A stretch of 64,000 bases of DNA from Andrena cerasifolii (GCF_050908995.1 NW_027484977.1:18992-82991); one strand, 5' to 3'. Shown: positions 1 through 12,071, counted from the stretch's first letter. A program made the numbers and translations. The notes: a model not told the origin generated them from the sequence alone.

Positions 1-3000
1 AAGTGGCGCAGATGTTTCGAGACAGTGACTGCTTAACGAAGAGTCGCACAATTTTCGAACGCCTCTTGAAAGGCCTGCGCCTCTGATTTGATACTTTTAA
101 GCGATGCCTTTGAAGCTGAAATTTAGAATACCTCTTTCCACTTCATGTTCTCCTGATATATTGGCCAAAATCTAGAGAAAATTTTCAGATTGCACAAAAT
201 TGGGCTTTGTAACAGGAGAACATGCCGTCGAAAGAGATGGCACAAAGTAACATGTCCAGAGAGCAAATCAAAGAGCGAAATGTTGCGCAGATGTTTCGAG
301 ACAGTGACTGATTAACGTAGAGACGCAGAATTTTCGAACGCCTCTTGAAAGGCCTGCGCCTCTTATTTGCAACATTAAGGCGATGCCTTTGAAGCTGAAA
401 TTTAGTATACCTCTTTCCACTTCATTTTCTCCTGATTTATTGGCCAAAATCTGGCGAATATTTCGAGAATGCACAGAATTGGGCTTTGTAACAGGAGAAC
501 ATGCCGTCGAAAGAAATGGCACAAAGTAACGTCTCCGGAGGGCAAATCAATGAGCGAGAAGTGGCGCAGATGTTTCGAGACAGTGACTGTTTAACGAAGA
601 GTCGCACAATTTTCGAACGCCTCTTGAAAGGCCTGCGCCTCTAATTTGATACTTTTAAGCGATGCCTTTGAAGCTGAAATTTAGTATACCTCTTTCCACT
701 TCATGTTCTCCTGATATATTGGCCAAAATCTAGCGAAAATTTTCAGAATGCACAAAATTGGGCTTTGTAAGAGGAGAATATGCAGTCGAAAGAGATGGCA
801 CAAAGTAACGTCTCTGGAGAACAAATCAAAGAGCGAGAAGTGGCGCAGGTGTTTCGAGACAGTGACTGATTAACGTAGAGACGCAGAATTTTCGAACGCC
901 TCTTGAAAGGCCTGCGCCTCTTATTTGCAACATTAAGGCGATGCCTTCGAAGCTGAAATTTAGTATACCTCTTTCCACTTCATTTTCTCCTGATTTATTG
1001 GCCACAATCTGGCGAAAATTTCGAGAATACACAAAATTGGGCTTTGTAACAGGAGAACATGCCGTCGAAAGAGATGGAACGAAGTAACGTCTCTGGAGAG
1101 CAAATCAAAGAGCGAGAAGTGGCGCAGGTGTTTCGAGACAGTGACTGTTTAACGAAGAGACGCAGAATTTTCGAACGCCTCCTGAAAGGCCTGCGCCTCT
1201 TAATTGCAAGTTTAAGGCGATGCCTTTGAAGCTGAAATTTAGTATACCTCTTTCCACTTCATGTTCTCCTGATATATTGGCCAAAATCTGGCGAAAATTT
1301 CGAGAATACACAAAATTGAGCTTTGTAACAGGACAACATGCCGTCGAAAGAGATGGAACAAAGTAACGTCTCTGGAGAGCAAATCAAAGAGCGAGAAGTG
1401 GCGCAGGTGTTTCGAGACAGTGACTGTTTAACGAAGAGACGCAGAATTTTCGAACGCCTCTTGAAAGGCCTGCGCCTCTTATTTGCAACTTTAAGGCGAT
1501 GCCTTTGAAGCTGAAATTTAGTATACCTCTTTCCACTTCATTTTCTCCTGATATATTGGCCAAAATCTGGCGAAAATTTCGAGAATACACAAAATTGTGC
1601 TTTGTAACAGGACAACATGCCGTCGAAAGAGATGGAACAAAGTAACGTCTCTGGAGAGCAAATCAAAGAGCGAGAAGTGGCGCAGGTGTTTCGAGACAGA
1701 TTGTTTAACGAAGAGACGCAGAATTTTCGAACGCCTCTTGAAAGGCCTGCGCCTCTTATTTGCAACTTTAAGGCGATGCATTTGAAGCTGAAATTTAGTA
1801 TACCTCTTTCGACTTCATGTTCTCCTGATATTTTGGCCAAAATCTGGCGAAAATTTTCAGAGTACACAAAATTGGGCTTTGTAACAGGAGAACATGCCGT
1901 CGAAAGAGATGGAACAAAGTAATGTCTCCGGAGAGCAAATCAAAGAGCGAGAAGTGGCGCAGGTGTTTCGAGACAGATTGTTTAACTAAGAGACGCAGAA
2001 TTTTCGAACGCCTCTTGAAAGGCCTGCGCCTCTTATTTGCAACTTTAAGGCGATGCATTTGAAGCTGAAATTTAGTATACCTCTTTCGACTTCATGTTCT
2101 CCTGATATTTTGGCCAAAATCTGGTGAAAATTTTCAGAGTACACAAAATTGGGCTTTGTAACAGGAGAACATGCCGTCGAAAGAGATGGAACAAAGTAAT
2201 GTCTCCGGAGAGCAAATCAAAGAGCGAGAAGTGGCGCAGGTGTTTCGAGACAGATTGTTTAACGAAGAGACGCAGAATTTTCGAACGCCTCTTGAAAGGC
2301 CTGCGCCTCTTATTTGCAACTTTAAGGCGATGCATTTGAAGCTGAAATTTAGTATACCTCTTTCGACTTCATGTTCTCCTGATATTTTGGCCAAAATCTG
2401 GCGAAAATTTTCAGAGTACACAAAATTGGGCTTTGTAACAGGAGAACATGCCGTCGAAAGAGATGGAACAAAGTAATGTCTCCGGAGAGCAAATCAAAGA
2501 GCGAGAAGTGGCGCAGGTGTTTCGAGACAGATTGTTTAACTAAGAGACGCAGAATTTTCGAACGCCTCTTGAAAGGCCTGCGCCTCTTATTTGCAACTTT
2601 AAGGCGATGCATTTGAAGCTGAAATTTAGTATACCTCTTTCGACTTCATGTTCTCCTGATATTTTGGCCAAAATCTGGTGAAAATTTTCAGAGTACACAA
2701 AATTGGGCTTTGTAACAGGAGAACATGCCGTCGAAAGAGATGGAACAAAGTAATGTCTCCGGAGAGCAAATCAAAGAGCGAGAAGTGGCGCAGGTGTTTC
2801 GAGACAGTGACTGTTTAACGAAGAGACGCAGAATTTTCGAACGCGTCTTGAACGGCCTGCGGCTCTTATTTGCAACTTTAAGGTGATGCCTTTGAACCTG
2901 AAATTTAGTATACCTCTTTTGAGTTCATGTTCTCCTGATATATTGGCCAAAATCTGCCGAAAATTTTCAGAATGCACAAAATTGGGCTTTGTAACAGGAC

Positions 3001-5216
3001 AACATGCCGTCGAAAGAGATGGCACAAAGTAACGTCTCCGGAGAGCAAATCAAAGAGCGAGAAGTGGCGCAGGTGTTTCGAGACAGTGACTGTTTAACGA
3101 AGAGACGCAGAATTTTCGAACGCCTCCTGAAAGGCCTGCGCCTCTTAATTGCAAGTTTAAGGCGATGCCTTTGAAGCTGAAATTTAGTATACCTCTTTCC
3201 ACTTCATGTTCTCCTGATATATTGGCCAAAATCTGGCGAAAATTTCGAGAATACACAAAATTGAGCTTTGTAACAGGACAACATGCCGTCGAAAGAGATG
3301 GAACAAAGTAACGTCTCTGGAGAGCAAATCAAAGAGCGAGAAGTGGCGCAGGTGTTTCGAGACAGTGACTGTTTAACGAAGAGACGCAGAATTTTCGAAC
3401 GCCTCTTGAAAGGCCTGCGCCTCTTATTTGCAACTTTAAGGCGATGCCTTTGAAGCTGAAATTTAGTATACCTCTTTCCACTTCATTTTCTCCTGATATA
3501 TTGGCCAAAATCTGGCGAAAATTTCGAGAATACACAAAATTGTGCTTTGTAACAGGACAACATGCCGTCGAAAGAGATGGAACAAAGTAACGTCTCTGGA
3601 GAGCAAATCAAAGAGCGAGAAGTGGCGCAGGTGTTTCGAGACAGATTGTTTAACGAAGAGACGCAGAATTTTCGAACGCCTCTTGAAAGGCCTGCGCCTC
3701 TTATTTGCAACTTTAAGGCGATGCCTTTGAAGCTGAAATTTAGTATACCTCTTTCCACTTCATTTTCTCCTGATATATTGGCCAAAATCTGGCGAAAATT
3801 TCGAGAATACACAAAATTGTGCTTTGTAACAGGACAACATGCCGTCGAAAGAGATGGAACAAAGTAACGTCTCTGGAGAGCAAATCAAAGAGCGAGAAGT
3901 GGCGCAGGTGTTTCGAGACAGATTGTTTAACGAAGAGACGCAGAATTTTCGAACGCCTCTTGAAAGGCCTGCGCCTCTTATTTGCAACTTTAAGGCGATG
4001 CATTTGAAGCTGAAATTTAGTATACCTCTTTCGACTTCATGTTCTCCTGATATTTTGGCCAAAATCTGGCGAAAATTTTCAGAGTACACAAAATTGGGCT
4101 TTGTAACAGGAGAACATGCCGTCGAAAGAGATGGAACAAAGTAATGTCTCCGGAGAGCAAATCAAAGAGCGAGAAGTGGCGCAGGTGTTTCGAGACAGAT
4201 TGTTTAACTAAGAGACGCAGAATTTTCGAACGCCTCTTGAAAGGCCTGCGCCTCTTATTTGCAACTTTAAGGCGATGCATTTGAAGCTGAAATTTAGTAT
4301 ACCTCTTTCGACTTCATGTTCTCCTGATATTTTGGCCAAAATCTGGCGAAAATTTTCAGAGTACACAAAATTGGGCTTTGTAACAGGAGAACATGCCGTC
4401 GAAAGAGATGGAACGAAGTAATGTCTCCGGAGAGCAAATCAAAGAGCGAGAAGTGGCGCAGATGTTTCGAGACAGTGACTGCTTAACGAAGAGTCGCACA
4501 ATTTTCGAACGCCTCTTGAAAGGCCTGCGCCTCTGATTTGATACTTTTAAGCGATGCCTTTGAAGCTGAAATTTAGAATACCTCTTTCCACTTCATGTTC
4601 TCCTGATATATTGGCCAAAATCTAGAGAAAATTTTCAGAGTACACAAAATTGGGCTTTGTAACAGGAGAACATGCCGTCGAAAGAGATGGAACAAAGTAA
4701 TGTCTCCGGAGAGCAAATCAAAGAGCGAGAAGTGGCGCAGGTGTTTCGAGACAGATTGTTTAACTAAGAGACGCAGAATTTTCGAACGCCTCTTGAAAGG
4801 CCTGCGCCTCTTATTTGCAACTTTAAGGCGATGCATTTGAAGCTGAAATTTAGTATACCTCTTTCGACTTCATGTTCTCCTGATATTTTGGCCAAAATCT
4901 GGCGAAAATTTTCAGAGTACACAAAATTGGGCTTTGTAACTGGAGAACATGCCGTCGAAAGAGATGGAACAAAGTAATGTCTCCGGAGAGCAAATCAAAG
5001 AGCGAGAAGTGGCGCAGGTGTTTCGAGACAGATTGTTTAACTAAGAGACGCAGAATTTTCGAACGCCTCTTGAAAGGCCTGCGCCTCTTATTTGCAACTT
5101 TAAGGCGATGCATTTGAAGCTGAAATTTAGTATACCTCTTTCGACTTCATGTTCTCCTGATATTTTGGCCAAAACCTGGCGAAAATTTTCAGAGTACACA
5201 AAATTGGGCTTTGTAA
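1..5216. repeat. 277-279 bp satellite array
   Basis: Tandem array of about 19 monomers, period 277 or 279 bp. The two lengths differ by a small deletion in the stretch following 'tttcgagaca' (gtgactg versus gattg). Landmark strings such as 'ggcctgcgcctc' and 'tggccaaaatct' recur once per unit. Larger blocks are duplicated: about 1103-2120 recurs at about 3048-4342 with one extra monomer inside, and the first ~188 bases recur from about 4450. The array is cut at 5216, inside a monomer after 'ctttgtaa', by the LTR of the Gypsy1 element. Monomers happen to be open in several frames on both strands and give many 60-110 residue ORFs; none looks like a real gene. Confidence 0.97.
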
Positions 5217-5444
5217 TGTTACGTATGTGGATTTTTCCCCATACGCCGCTCTCAACCACTTTTCGAGCTCGCGTCTACGAAGGGAAAACGCCCTAAAAAT
5301 CCTTTTGCTTATCACATACCACTAAGGGGGGTCATGATCTCGACCATCTGGATCACGACCATGGGAACGGGAGTGACACGACGACGACCCCGAAGAATTT
5401 CCTTATATGGAAATTTCAAATGCATCCCCACTCATTTTTGGGAC

Positions 5445-5452
5445 TATATAAA
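5445..5452 (+). promoter_or_regulatory. LTR TATA box (TATATAAA)
   Basis: TATATAAA sits in the left third of the LTR, and transcription would start about 30 bases downstream (about 5475) and drive the genomic RNA. The same box recurs in the other three Gypsy1 LTRs (for example 15355). No clear TCAG initiator stands at the expected distance. Confidence 0.7.
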
Positions 5453-5912
5453 CCCTTTGGTTTCTACCCTCTGCGGTTAAAAGCAGTACAGTTACGCGTA
5501 GAGTAACGTTGTGTCACGCTCGTACCGAGTCGGTTGAATTCAGTAAGATCGAGCTAAAGTCTCTGTCGGAATCACAGTTGACCCCATAGAATCCGCGAGT
5601 TCGGTTTACATTCTATTGGACACTTTGTAATAGCCGCTCGTACGCCCCGCATCGCCAGTGCGTCAACACCGAGCAAATTAGTGGTAATTTTCACACATTT
5701 ATTACACTATTTAATCGCGACATTCACATTTGTACCAACTAATCTTGAATACACGAATGGTGTTCACTTCTAAATCGAGTTGATTCGTTAAAACCCATCT
5801 TTTACCCAGCGATCCTTATTAAACTTAGTAGCGCTCACCCACTGATACAACTTTACCGCTCGAGTTGTATCAAATAAAAATTAAGAGTTACGAGGCATTA
5901 ATAACATTTCCC

Positions 5913-6394
5913 GCGACTCCCTGATCTAGCATCAGGTTAGTTAGCAACCTTTCATCCAAATAAAGGAATTTTACCAACCTAGTGGCTCCCCGATTTCGCA
6001 TCGGGTTCGTCCACGTGTAACCCTCCTACGGCTCCCTGATTTCGCATCAGGTTCGTCCGTATCCTACAGCTCCCTGGTTTCGCACCAGGTTCGTCTGTAA
6101 GTCTACCAACCTCCGAACAGCTCCCTGGTTTCGCACCAGGTTCGTCTGTGAATAATCCAACCTCCTAACAGCTCCTCGACTTCGCGTCGAGTTCGTCTGT
6201 GAACATCATCCTAGTGACACCCCGATTTCGCATCGGGTTCGTTCACGACGTTTCACCCTCCTGCGGCTCCCTGATTTCAAATCAGGTTCGTCCGCGCTTG
6301 ACTCCATTCCTAGAGGCTCCCTGATTTCGCATCAGGTTCGTCCTCGCCGTCAATAATCCAAGCGGCTCCCTGATTTCGCATCAGGTTCGTCCGC
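5913..6394 (+). other. Array of ten covarying hairpins in LTR U5
   Basis: Ten 33-nt units start at 5913, 5982, 6028, 6066, 6117, 6168, 6214, 6263, 6313 and 6362. Each reads: outer stem 4 bp, CTC (or CAC), inner stem 6 bp, loop TTCGC (rarely TTCAA or CTAGC), inner stem, TTCGT, outer stem. Stems change on both sides. Outer pairs include GTGG/CCAC, ACGG/CCGT, ACAG/CTGT, GTGA/TCAC, GCGG/CCGC and GAGG/CCTC. Inner pairs include CCTGAT/ATCAGG, CCCGAT/ATCGGG, CCTGGT/ACCAGG and CTCGAC/GTCGAG. Compensation on this scale argues for a selected RNA (or single-strand DNA) structure. Units lie in the genomic RNA leader upstream of the primer site. Function unknown: packaging, translation, or protein binding are options. 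Confidence 0.85.
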
Positions 6395-6487
6395 GCACCT
6401 TACTAACAAATTCGTTAACCATATTCCTTGGGAAATACCCTTCTCGCCGGCCTCTCGCGTTGCCGCAGCCCCGGCTCGTAACAGAAC

Positions 6488-6505
6488 TGGTGACAGCGGT
6501 GGGAT
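6488..6505 (+). other. Primer binding site, tRNA-Leu-like
   Basis: TGGTGACAGCGGTGGGAT begins four bases after the LTR. Its complement, ATCCCACCGCTGTCACCA, has the form of the T-arm and acceptor 3' end of a eukaryotic tRNA-Leu including CCA. The identical 18-mer follows the 5' LTR of Gypsy1 copy B and of the unrelated-looking Gypsy2. Confidence 0.75.
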
Positions 6506-6621
6506 GCTACTGCATTAGAATCGCCGTAAAATTTGGTTTTTAAATACGTTAAAATCGCTCGTAATTTATTATTGACAATATACTAGTTTTCGCTAGTCAA
6601 GTCACTTAAGAAAGTTTCAAA

Positions 6622-7848
6622 ATGACAAGCACACAGGCTAACGTCTCTTCTAACGACATTATGAACCTGACAGTTTCAATTGCAAACTCAATGTCGCTTT
6701 TGACGCAACGGACATGTATACAGAACATTACTATGTCAATTCCAACCTTCGACGGTGAAAGTCCACCCTTGACGCGCTTTGCACAAAATGTGGAAGACGG
6801 GTTAACTTTGATTCCTGAGGGTACGGAAGCTGAGTATCTTGCGATAATTTTAACAAAACTGATCGGTCCGGCACGTAGGTGCACGTTAGAGCACAAATTC
6901 AACTCTGTTAAGACATTAGTCCAACATTTGAAAAAGAGATTCGCGCCGGGAAGAAGTTTGTCATACTTCCAAGTAGAAATCGCGAAATTACATATTCGTG
7001 AAGGAGAAAGTCTGCGACAATACGTCGACAGGACCAGTCATCTCGTTTATTGTGCGCGCGGAGCTATTCGGGAAAGATATCTGGATCATGCTGAAGACTT
7101 CGTCAAAGAAATGGAAAAGGACGTTAAAGAAAACTTCATCGATGGTTTACCAGATCGAATTTCCTGGAAAGTGTCGGCTCAAACTCAAGACATCAAAACA
7201 CTTGAACAAGCTTACGACGCCGTGCTCCAGATAGACAGAAAATTAAGGAATCGGCGACAGTCGCCCCGTAATGATTCACCCTCCAGGTGGTCTCGTCGAG
7301 AACATTACGCTGAAGATTCTCGCCACAACGACCGTCAAGTGTCGTATCCACATTCTCCAAGTAGGTACGACGAAAACAGGGATCGGTCTACAAGAACATC
7401 TGGTTTTGAAGAGGAACGAGAAGGACGGACACGTACGACGGCCTGGACTTTGCGTCACCGGAGCCCCTCGAAATCCCCTTCTTATCGCTCCGACTCATCG
7501 TACGCAGATGATGGAGAAAAACATTATTCCATCTTAAAAAATCCCGATAAAAATCGCAAGCCGAGTTTATACTGCTGGCATTGCGGTACGACCGGACATG
7601 ACGGAAAATCCTGTAGGAAACATCCGCGTAGTCCGAGATATCAACGAGACTCGCGAGATTCATCTGTCGAATCTAACAAGTCTTTAAACTTCGATCGCGC
7701 TCAACGTATAGGCGACACGATGAGCGGAAACAAAGAAGCTCGCCAAAGGACAGTCCGCTTCGAAGAGGAACCCTCGTCAAGGAAGCACCTGCCCCACGCA
7801 TCAAAACCAAGGTTCCAGAACTGGAGTCAGGAACGGGAGAATTCTTAA
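6622..7848 (+). CDS. gag: Gypsy1 copy A Gag polyprotein
   Basis: 408 residues. The first ~200 residues resemble the capsid region of Gypsy Gag proteins (around residues 45-200, with the segment 'LVQHLKKRFAPGRSLSYFQ'). Then follows an Arg/Ser-rich basic stretch (about 210-305), and one CCHC zinc knuckle, C-x2-C-x4-H-x4-C, at about residues 318-331 (CWHCGTTGHDGKSC). It would form the particle shell and bind genomic RNA. The start is the first long-ORF ATG, 138 bases after the LTR. Its last 217 bases overlap the pol frame, which lies at -1 relative to gag, so Gag-Pol is likely made by -1 frameshifting; I did not identify the slippery site. Copy B has the same ORF with one visible amino-acid change (Pro to Thr near the C-terminus). 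Confidence 0.95.
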   Translation: MTSTQANVSSNDIMNLTVSIANSMSLLTQRTCIQNITMSIPTFDGESPPLTRFAQNVEDGLTLIPEGTEAEYLAIILTKLIGPARRCTLEHKFNSVKTLVQHLKKRFAPGRSLSYFQVEIAKLHIREGESLRQYVDRTSHLVYCARGAIRERYLDHAEDFVKEMEKDVKENFIDGLPDRISWKVSAQTQDIKTLEQAYDAVLQIDRKLRNRRQSPRNDSPSRWSRREHYAEDSRHNDRQVSYPHSPSRYDENRDRSTRTSGFEEEREGRTRTTAWTLRHRSPSKSPSYRSDSSYADDGEKHYSILKNPDKNRKPSLYCWHCGTTGHDGKSCRKHPRSPRYQRDSRDSSVESNKSLNFDRAQRIGDTMSGNKEARQRTVRFEEEPSSRKHLPHASKPRFQNWSQERENS

Positions 7849-10800
7849 TTGATGGCGGAGCATCCGTAAATTTAGTAGTTATTACCGCCCTGGGAGAAAA
7901 TGCTACGATAAACTCTCGGGAAGAAATTGAATTAACTGGAATTACAACTAATCCAATTCATACATTAGGAACAACAATTCTTCACATCCACGAAGCTCCC
8001 GCACTTTTCTATGTGGTAAAAGAGCTTGCAATAGAAGCAGACGGACTAATAGGAAGCCCATTTTTAAAACAGGAGGAGGCCGAAATTTCCTATTACCATG
8101 GGACTTTGGTATTAAAAAATAAACCTACCCGACCTCTACGTTTTTCAAATTATCAGGACATACCTCAAACTAACAAACTACCGACGTCTACCAAACATCG
8201 TATTGAACCTAGGACGTCGCAACAGATTGCTATAACAATAACAAACCCCAGGATTAGGGAAGGATATTTACCACGTATCAAGACCCTCGAACATCTGTAC
8301 ATAGGGGAAGCAGTTGTAAAGAACAGTGAAGGAAAGTGCTACGTTATGGCAACAAACACCAGCGATGAACCCCTAGACGTGGAGATAGAACCGCAAACAT
8401 TGGAGCCGTTTGATATCTTCAGTTCATCAGATGAAGATTTTTACTCAGCTGCAGAACACCCGTTAAATTTTAAAACTAACGAAGATAAGAAACAGAAAAT
8501 CTTGGAAACTCTAAACACCAAACATTTGAACAAGGAGGAACTAAATTTTGTTACAAATTTAGTTAAAGAATTTCCTGACCGATTTTATCTTCCTGGAGAT
8601 AAACTAGGTAAGGCTTCCGACTTTAAACATTCAATTCATACATCTAACGATATTCCAATCAATACGAGACAATATCGCTATCCTCTCATTCATCAAAAGG
8701 AAATTCAAAAACAAATCAGCGCCTTATTATCAAATGGTATAATTACACCTTCTAAATCTCCATATAATTCACCTTTATGGATCGTACCAAAGAAAGAAGA
8801 TGAAAATGGAGTAAAACGTTGGCGATTGGTGATAGATTTCCGCGGTCTCAACGAAATAACAATTTCTGATAAATATCCATTACCTCAAATCACCGAGATT
8901 TTAGATCGACTAGGAGGAGCTAAATATTTTTCAGTCTTTGATCTCGCTAGTGGATTTCATCAAATAGAGATGGATCCGAAAGATAAAGCAAAAACAGCAT
9001 TCACTACTCCAAATGGACATTACGAATTCTCTCGAATGCCTTTCGGATTAAAGAATGCACCACCCACTTTTCAACGCCTCATGGATCAAGCACTCACTGG
9101 ACTTCAAGGAACAGACCTCTTTGTCTACTTGGATGACATAGTGATCTATGCATCATCCTTACAGGAACATAATATTAAAGTCAAAAAGTTGCTAAATCGC
9201 CTTCGAGAACATGGATTAACCCTGCAGACCAACAAATGTCAATTCTTGCGAAAGGAAGTTGCATACCTTGGACACATTATTTCAAAGGAAGGAGTAAGAC
9301 CCGATCCTAGGAAACTAAAAGCTGTTCAAGATTTTCCTACACCTACAACGCAGAAGAACATTCAACAATTCTTAGGACTTGTAGGATATTACCGAAGATT
9401 CGTACCTAATTTCACCACAAAGGCAAAACCTTTAATTAACCTATTAGGAAAAGGCATCAAATTCAAATGGACTGAAGAACAAGACCAAAGTTTTAAGCAA
9501 TTACGTAACGAACTTTGTCAACAACCCATATTGCAATATCCAGATTTCAGTAAACCATTTATTGTAACAACAGATGCCTCCGATTACGCTATTGGAGCTG
9601 TACTTAGCCAAGGCGACATAGGAAGCGACCTGCCGATTGCCTACGCATCCCGCAGCCTAAATAAACCTGAGAAGAACTACTCAGCTACTGAAAAGGAATG
9701 TTTGGCCATGGTTTACGCCGTAAGATACTTCAGGCCTTATATCTATGGAACCCCATTCACCCTCGTTACAGATCACAGACCACTGTTATGGCTACACTCT
9801 GTCAAAGACCCCACTTCTAGACTAATGAAATGGAAACTCCGACTTTTGGAGTACGAGTACCAGGTTGTCCACAAATCCGGAAAGACGAATAAGAACGCAG
9901 ACGCATTATCGCGCAACCCCTCTTCTGCCTGCCTACCACTTATTCCACGAGAACTCCAGGATCCTGACTTCAAAGTCCAGATACCGAAAACAGACGCTAA
10001 CACCGAGACAATTGGGCACCGTATACGACAGCTACGTCGCGACAGGGAAAACCGACCTAAGTACCGGGAGACAAGTAGCAGTTCAGACGAGATAGAAGAC
10101 ACCGCACGTGGGAACGTTCAACATTCTCCAATTATACACAAGAACAGATCTTTTCCCAGCTTATCTCAAGAGGTAACCATGCCAGATGAACGCCAGGAAA
10201 CCATAAACACTTTTTCGCCCGCAGCAAACTCCACTCAAATCGTTCCTTTAGATAAGGACCAGACCTTATTTGACGATCTGATATCCTTTGAGGAACCGGC
10301 CGAAAATACTGTAATAGAAAATGCAAGAAACATTCAACAAGATTTATTTGGTACACCACAAGTATCAACAGAAGTCATGGATGAACCTTTACAACCCTCA
10401 ATAAACCAGCTACCTGCAGGAGCCACGACCGAAGTCAGTGTGGAACAACCACCTGACAGCAGGTCAACTCAATCAAGGGTTTTCGACCGCACGCTTGACC
10501 CTTACCCATTCTTCACTACCGACACCGAGAATTCAAATGACCTTGACAATCTGGAAGAGATCCCGCTAGACCAACCACATAAGATTATCATTTCTTCAAA
10601 CACCTTTACCGCTGAAGAAGGACATTATGTACACTTCATTTCTGCCGATTGCAATTTAGTAAACCCAGTTGGAAAATTATTGCTGGACACCGAAATGATT
10701 AATAAACCGAATCTTTTAGCAGCTCAACCGAAAAAGGGACGGGTGATAACAACCGACAATGGATCATTTAAAACCTTTAGTATAATAGTCTCGGATAACT

Positions 10801-12071
10801 TCTTTGATAATATTAAAAGAGTAGACGTGCTTAACGGATTGAAAACTCTTCAACACACCCTGGATCAAAATCAGATTAAATCATTTCGAATTTCTGCCAC
10901 GGGAGACCTTCACAAAATACCGTCCAATGAATTCGTCAAGATATTAGAAGAGGTTTTCATAGGAACCTGCCTACAGATTACTTTATGCAACTGTATCATC
11001 ACTACACCATCCGAAGAGGACAGACAGCACATCATTTGCGAAGCTCACGACAGTTTAATTGGAGGACACAAAGGAGTAACGAAGACCTACAAACGCATCC
11101 GATCAAAATTCTATTGGCCACAAATGCGCAACGACATTCAAGACTACATCCGAAGATGTCAAAGTTGTCAAGAGCAGAAATTAGTTCGAGCGAAAACTCG
11201 TCAGCCGATGTTGATCACCGACACACCTATAGGAGCCTTCGACAAAATTTCCTTGGATACAGTGGGACCTTTACCAATTACACCCAGCGGGAACAGACAT
11301 ATTCTCACTATTCAAGATAATCTAACGAAATATTGCGTAGCTGTAGCAATACCTAATATTCGAGCTGCTACAATTGCAGATGCGTTCGCTAGACATTTCA
11401 TCGCAATCTACGGTACACCCCGCGCAATATTAACAGACAAAGGAACTAGCTTCATCGGAACACTTATGACAAATTTATCCGAAATATTTAAAATCAAACA
11501 AATCACAACCTCGGGATATAGACCACAAACCAACGGATCTTTAGAACGAAGTCACATTGTACTCACCGAATATCTCAAGCATTACATGGATAATTACGAA
11601 GACTGGGATTTACTAATACCGTTTGCAATGTTCTCTTATAACACATCCGTTCACGAAGCAACGAATTTCACCCCATACGAATTAATCTTTGGAAAACCAG
11701 CTCGAGAACCAAGTTCTTTCCCAACTGGCGAAAAATTAAAGTCGTTTGGAGACTACTTAATAGAATTAATAACACACATGACTAATATTCGTAATATAGC
11801 TTCCGATAACCTAAACAAAGCAAAAATTCGTTCGAAAAATTATTACGATGCTCACGCAAGACCAGCAACATTTAACAAAGGCGACTCTGTCTACGTACTC
11901 AAAGAACCGCGCACCAGTAAATTTGATCCACATTACATTGGACCATACCAGATAATAGACGTGACAGACCTGAATAACGTAGTATTACGAACGCACAATA
12001 AGTTAATCACAAAGCATCAGGACAAATTAAAACATGCCTACTCTCCATTCACAGCTGAAAACCAACCATGA
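7632..12071 (+). CDS. pol: Gypsy1 copy A Pol: protease, RT, RNase H, macrodomain-like module, integrase
   Basis: The frame opens after a TAG at 7629; the first ATG is 8013, so the protease core (LIDGGASVNLV, 7845 onward) precedes it and translation must come from frameshifting. Counting residues from 8013: protease end GLIGSPFL near 12-20, reverse transcriptase with FVYLDD near 370-375, RNase H with TTDAS near 519, an acidic Ser-rich linker (about 670-860), a macrodomain-like module (about 865-993), integrase zinc domain (H-H-C-C, about 1011-1055) and integrase core D, D, E near 1081, 1140 and 1176, then a GPY-type tail. It copies the RNA to DNA and integrates it. The stop overlaps the env ATG (ATGA). 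All catalytic motifs are intact. The macrodomain reading is by-eye resemblance to TARG1/Poa1-type proteins. Confidence 0.93.

Larger units (their letters stand above)
5217..6483 (+). repeat. 5' LTR of Gypsy1 copy A
   Basis: 1267 bp, TGTTACG to CGTAACA. A TATA box lies at 5445-5452 and AATAAA signals at 5873-5878 and 5959-5964. This suggests U3 to about 5475, R to about 5895 or slightly beyond, and a long U5 that holds ten short hairpins (5913-6394). Exact R boundaries cannot be read from sequence alone. The same LTR occurs at 15127, 33578 and 41331. Confidence 0.95.

Noticed and set aside
1..5216. Many 60-110 residue ORFs on both strands of the satellite
   Set aside because: They recur with the 277-279 bp period, run in several frames at once, have no domain and follow from a stop-poor monomer.
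5913..6394. CRISPR array
   Set aside because: Regular repeats and spacers look similar, but the units vary in compensatory fashion, lie inside an LTR of a eukaryotic retroelement, and no cas gene exists.
5913..6394. tRNA-like or tRNA-derived array because of the GGTTCG strings
   Set aside because: No cloverleaf, acceptor stem or anticodon arm can be drawn; only two-stem hairpins fit.
7632..7848. A specific -1 slippery heptamer in the gag-pol overlap of Gypsy1
   Set aside because: The overlap is clear, but no heptamer of the standard X XXY YYZ form was identified with confidence.
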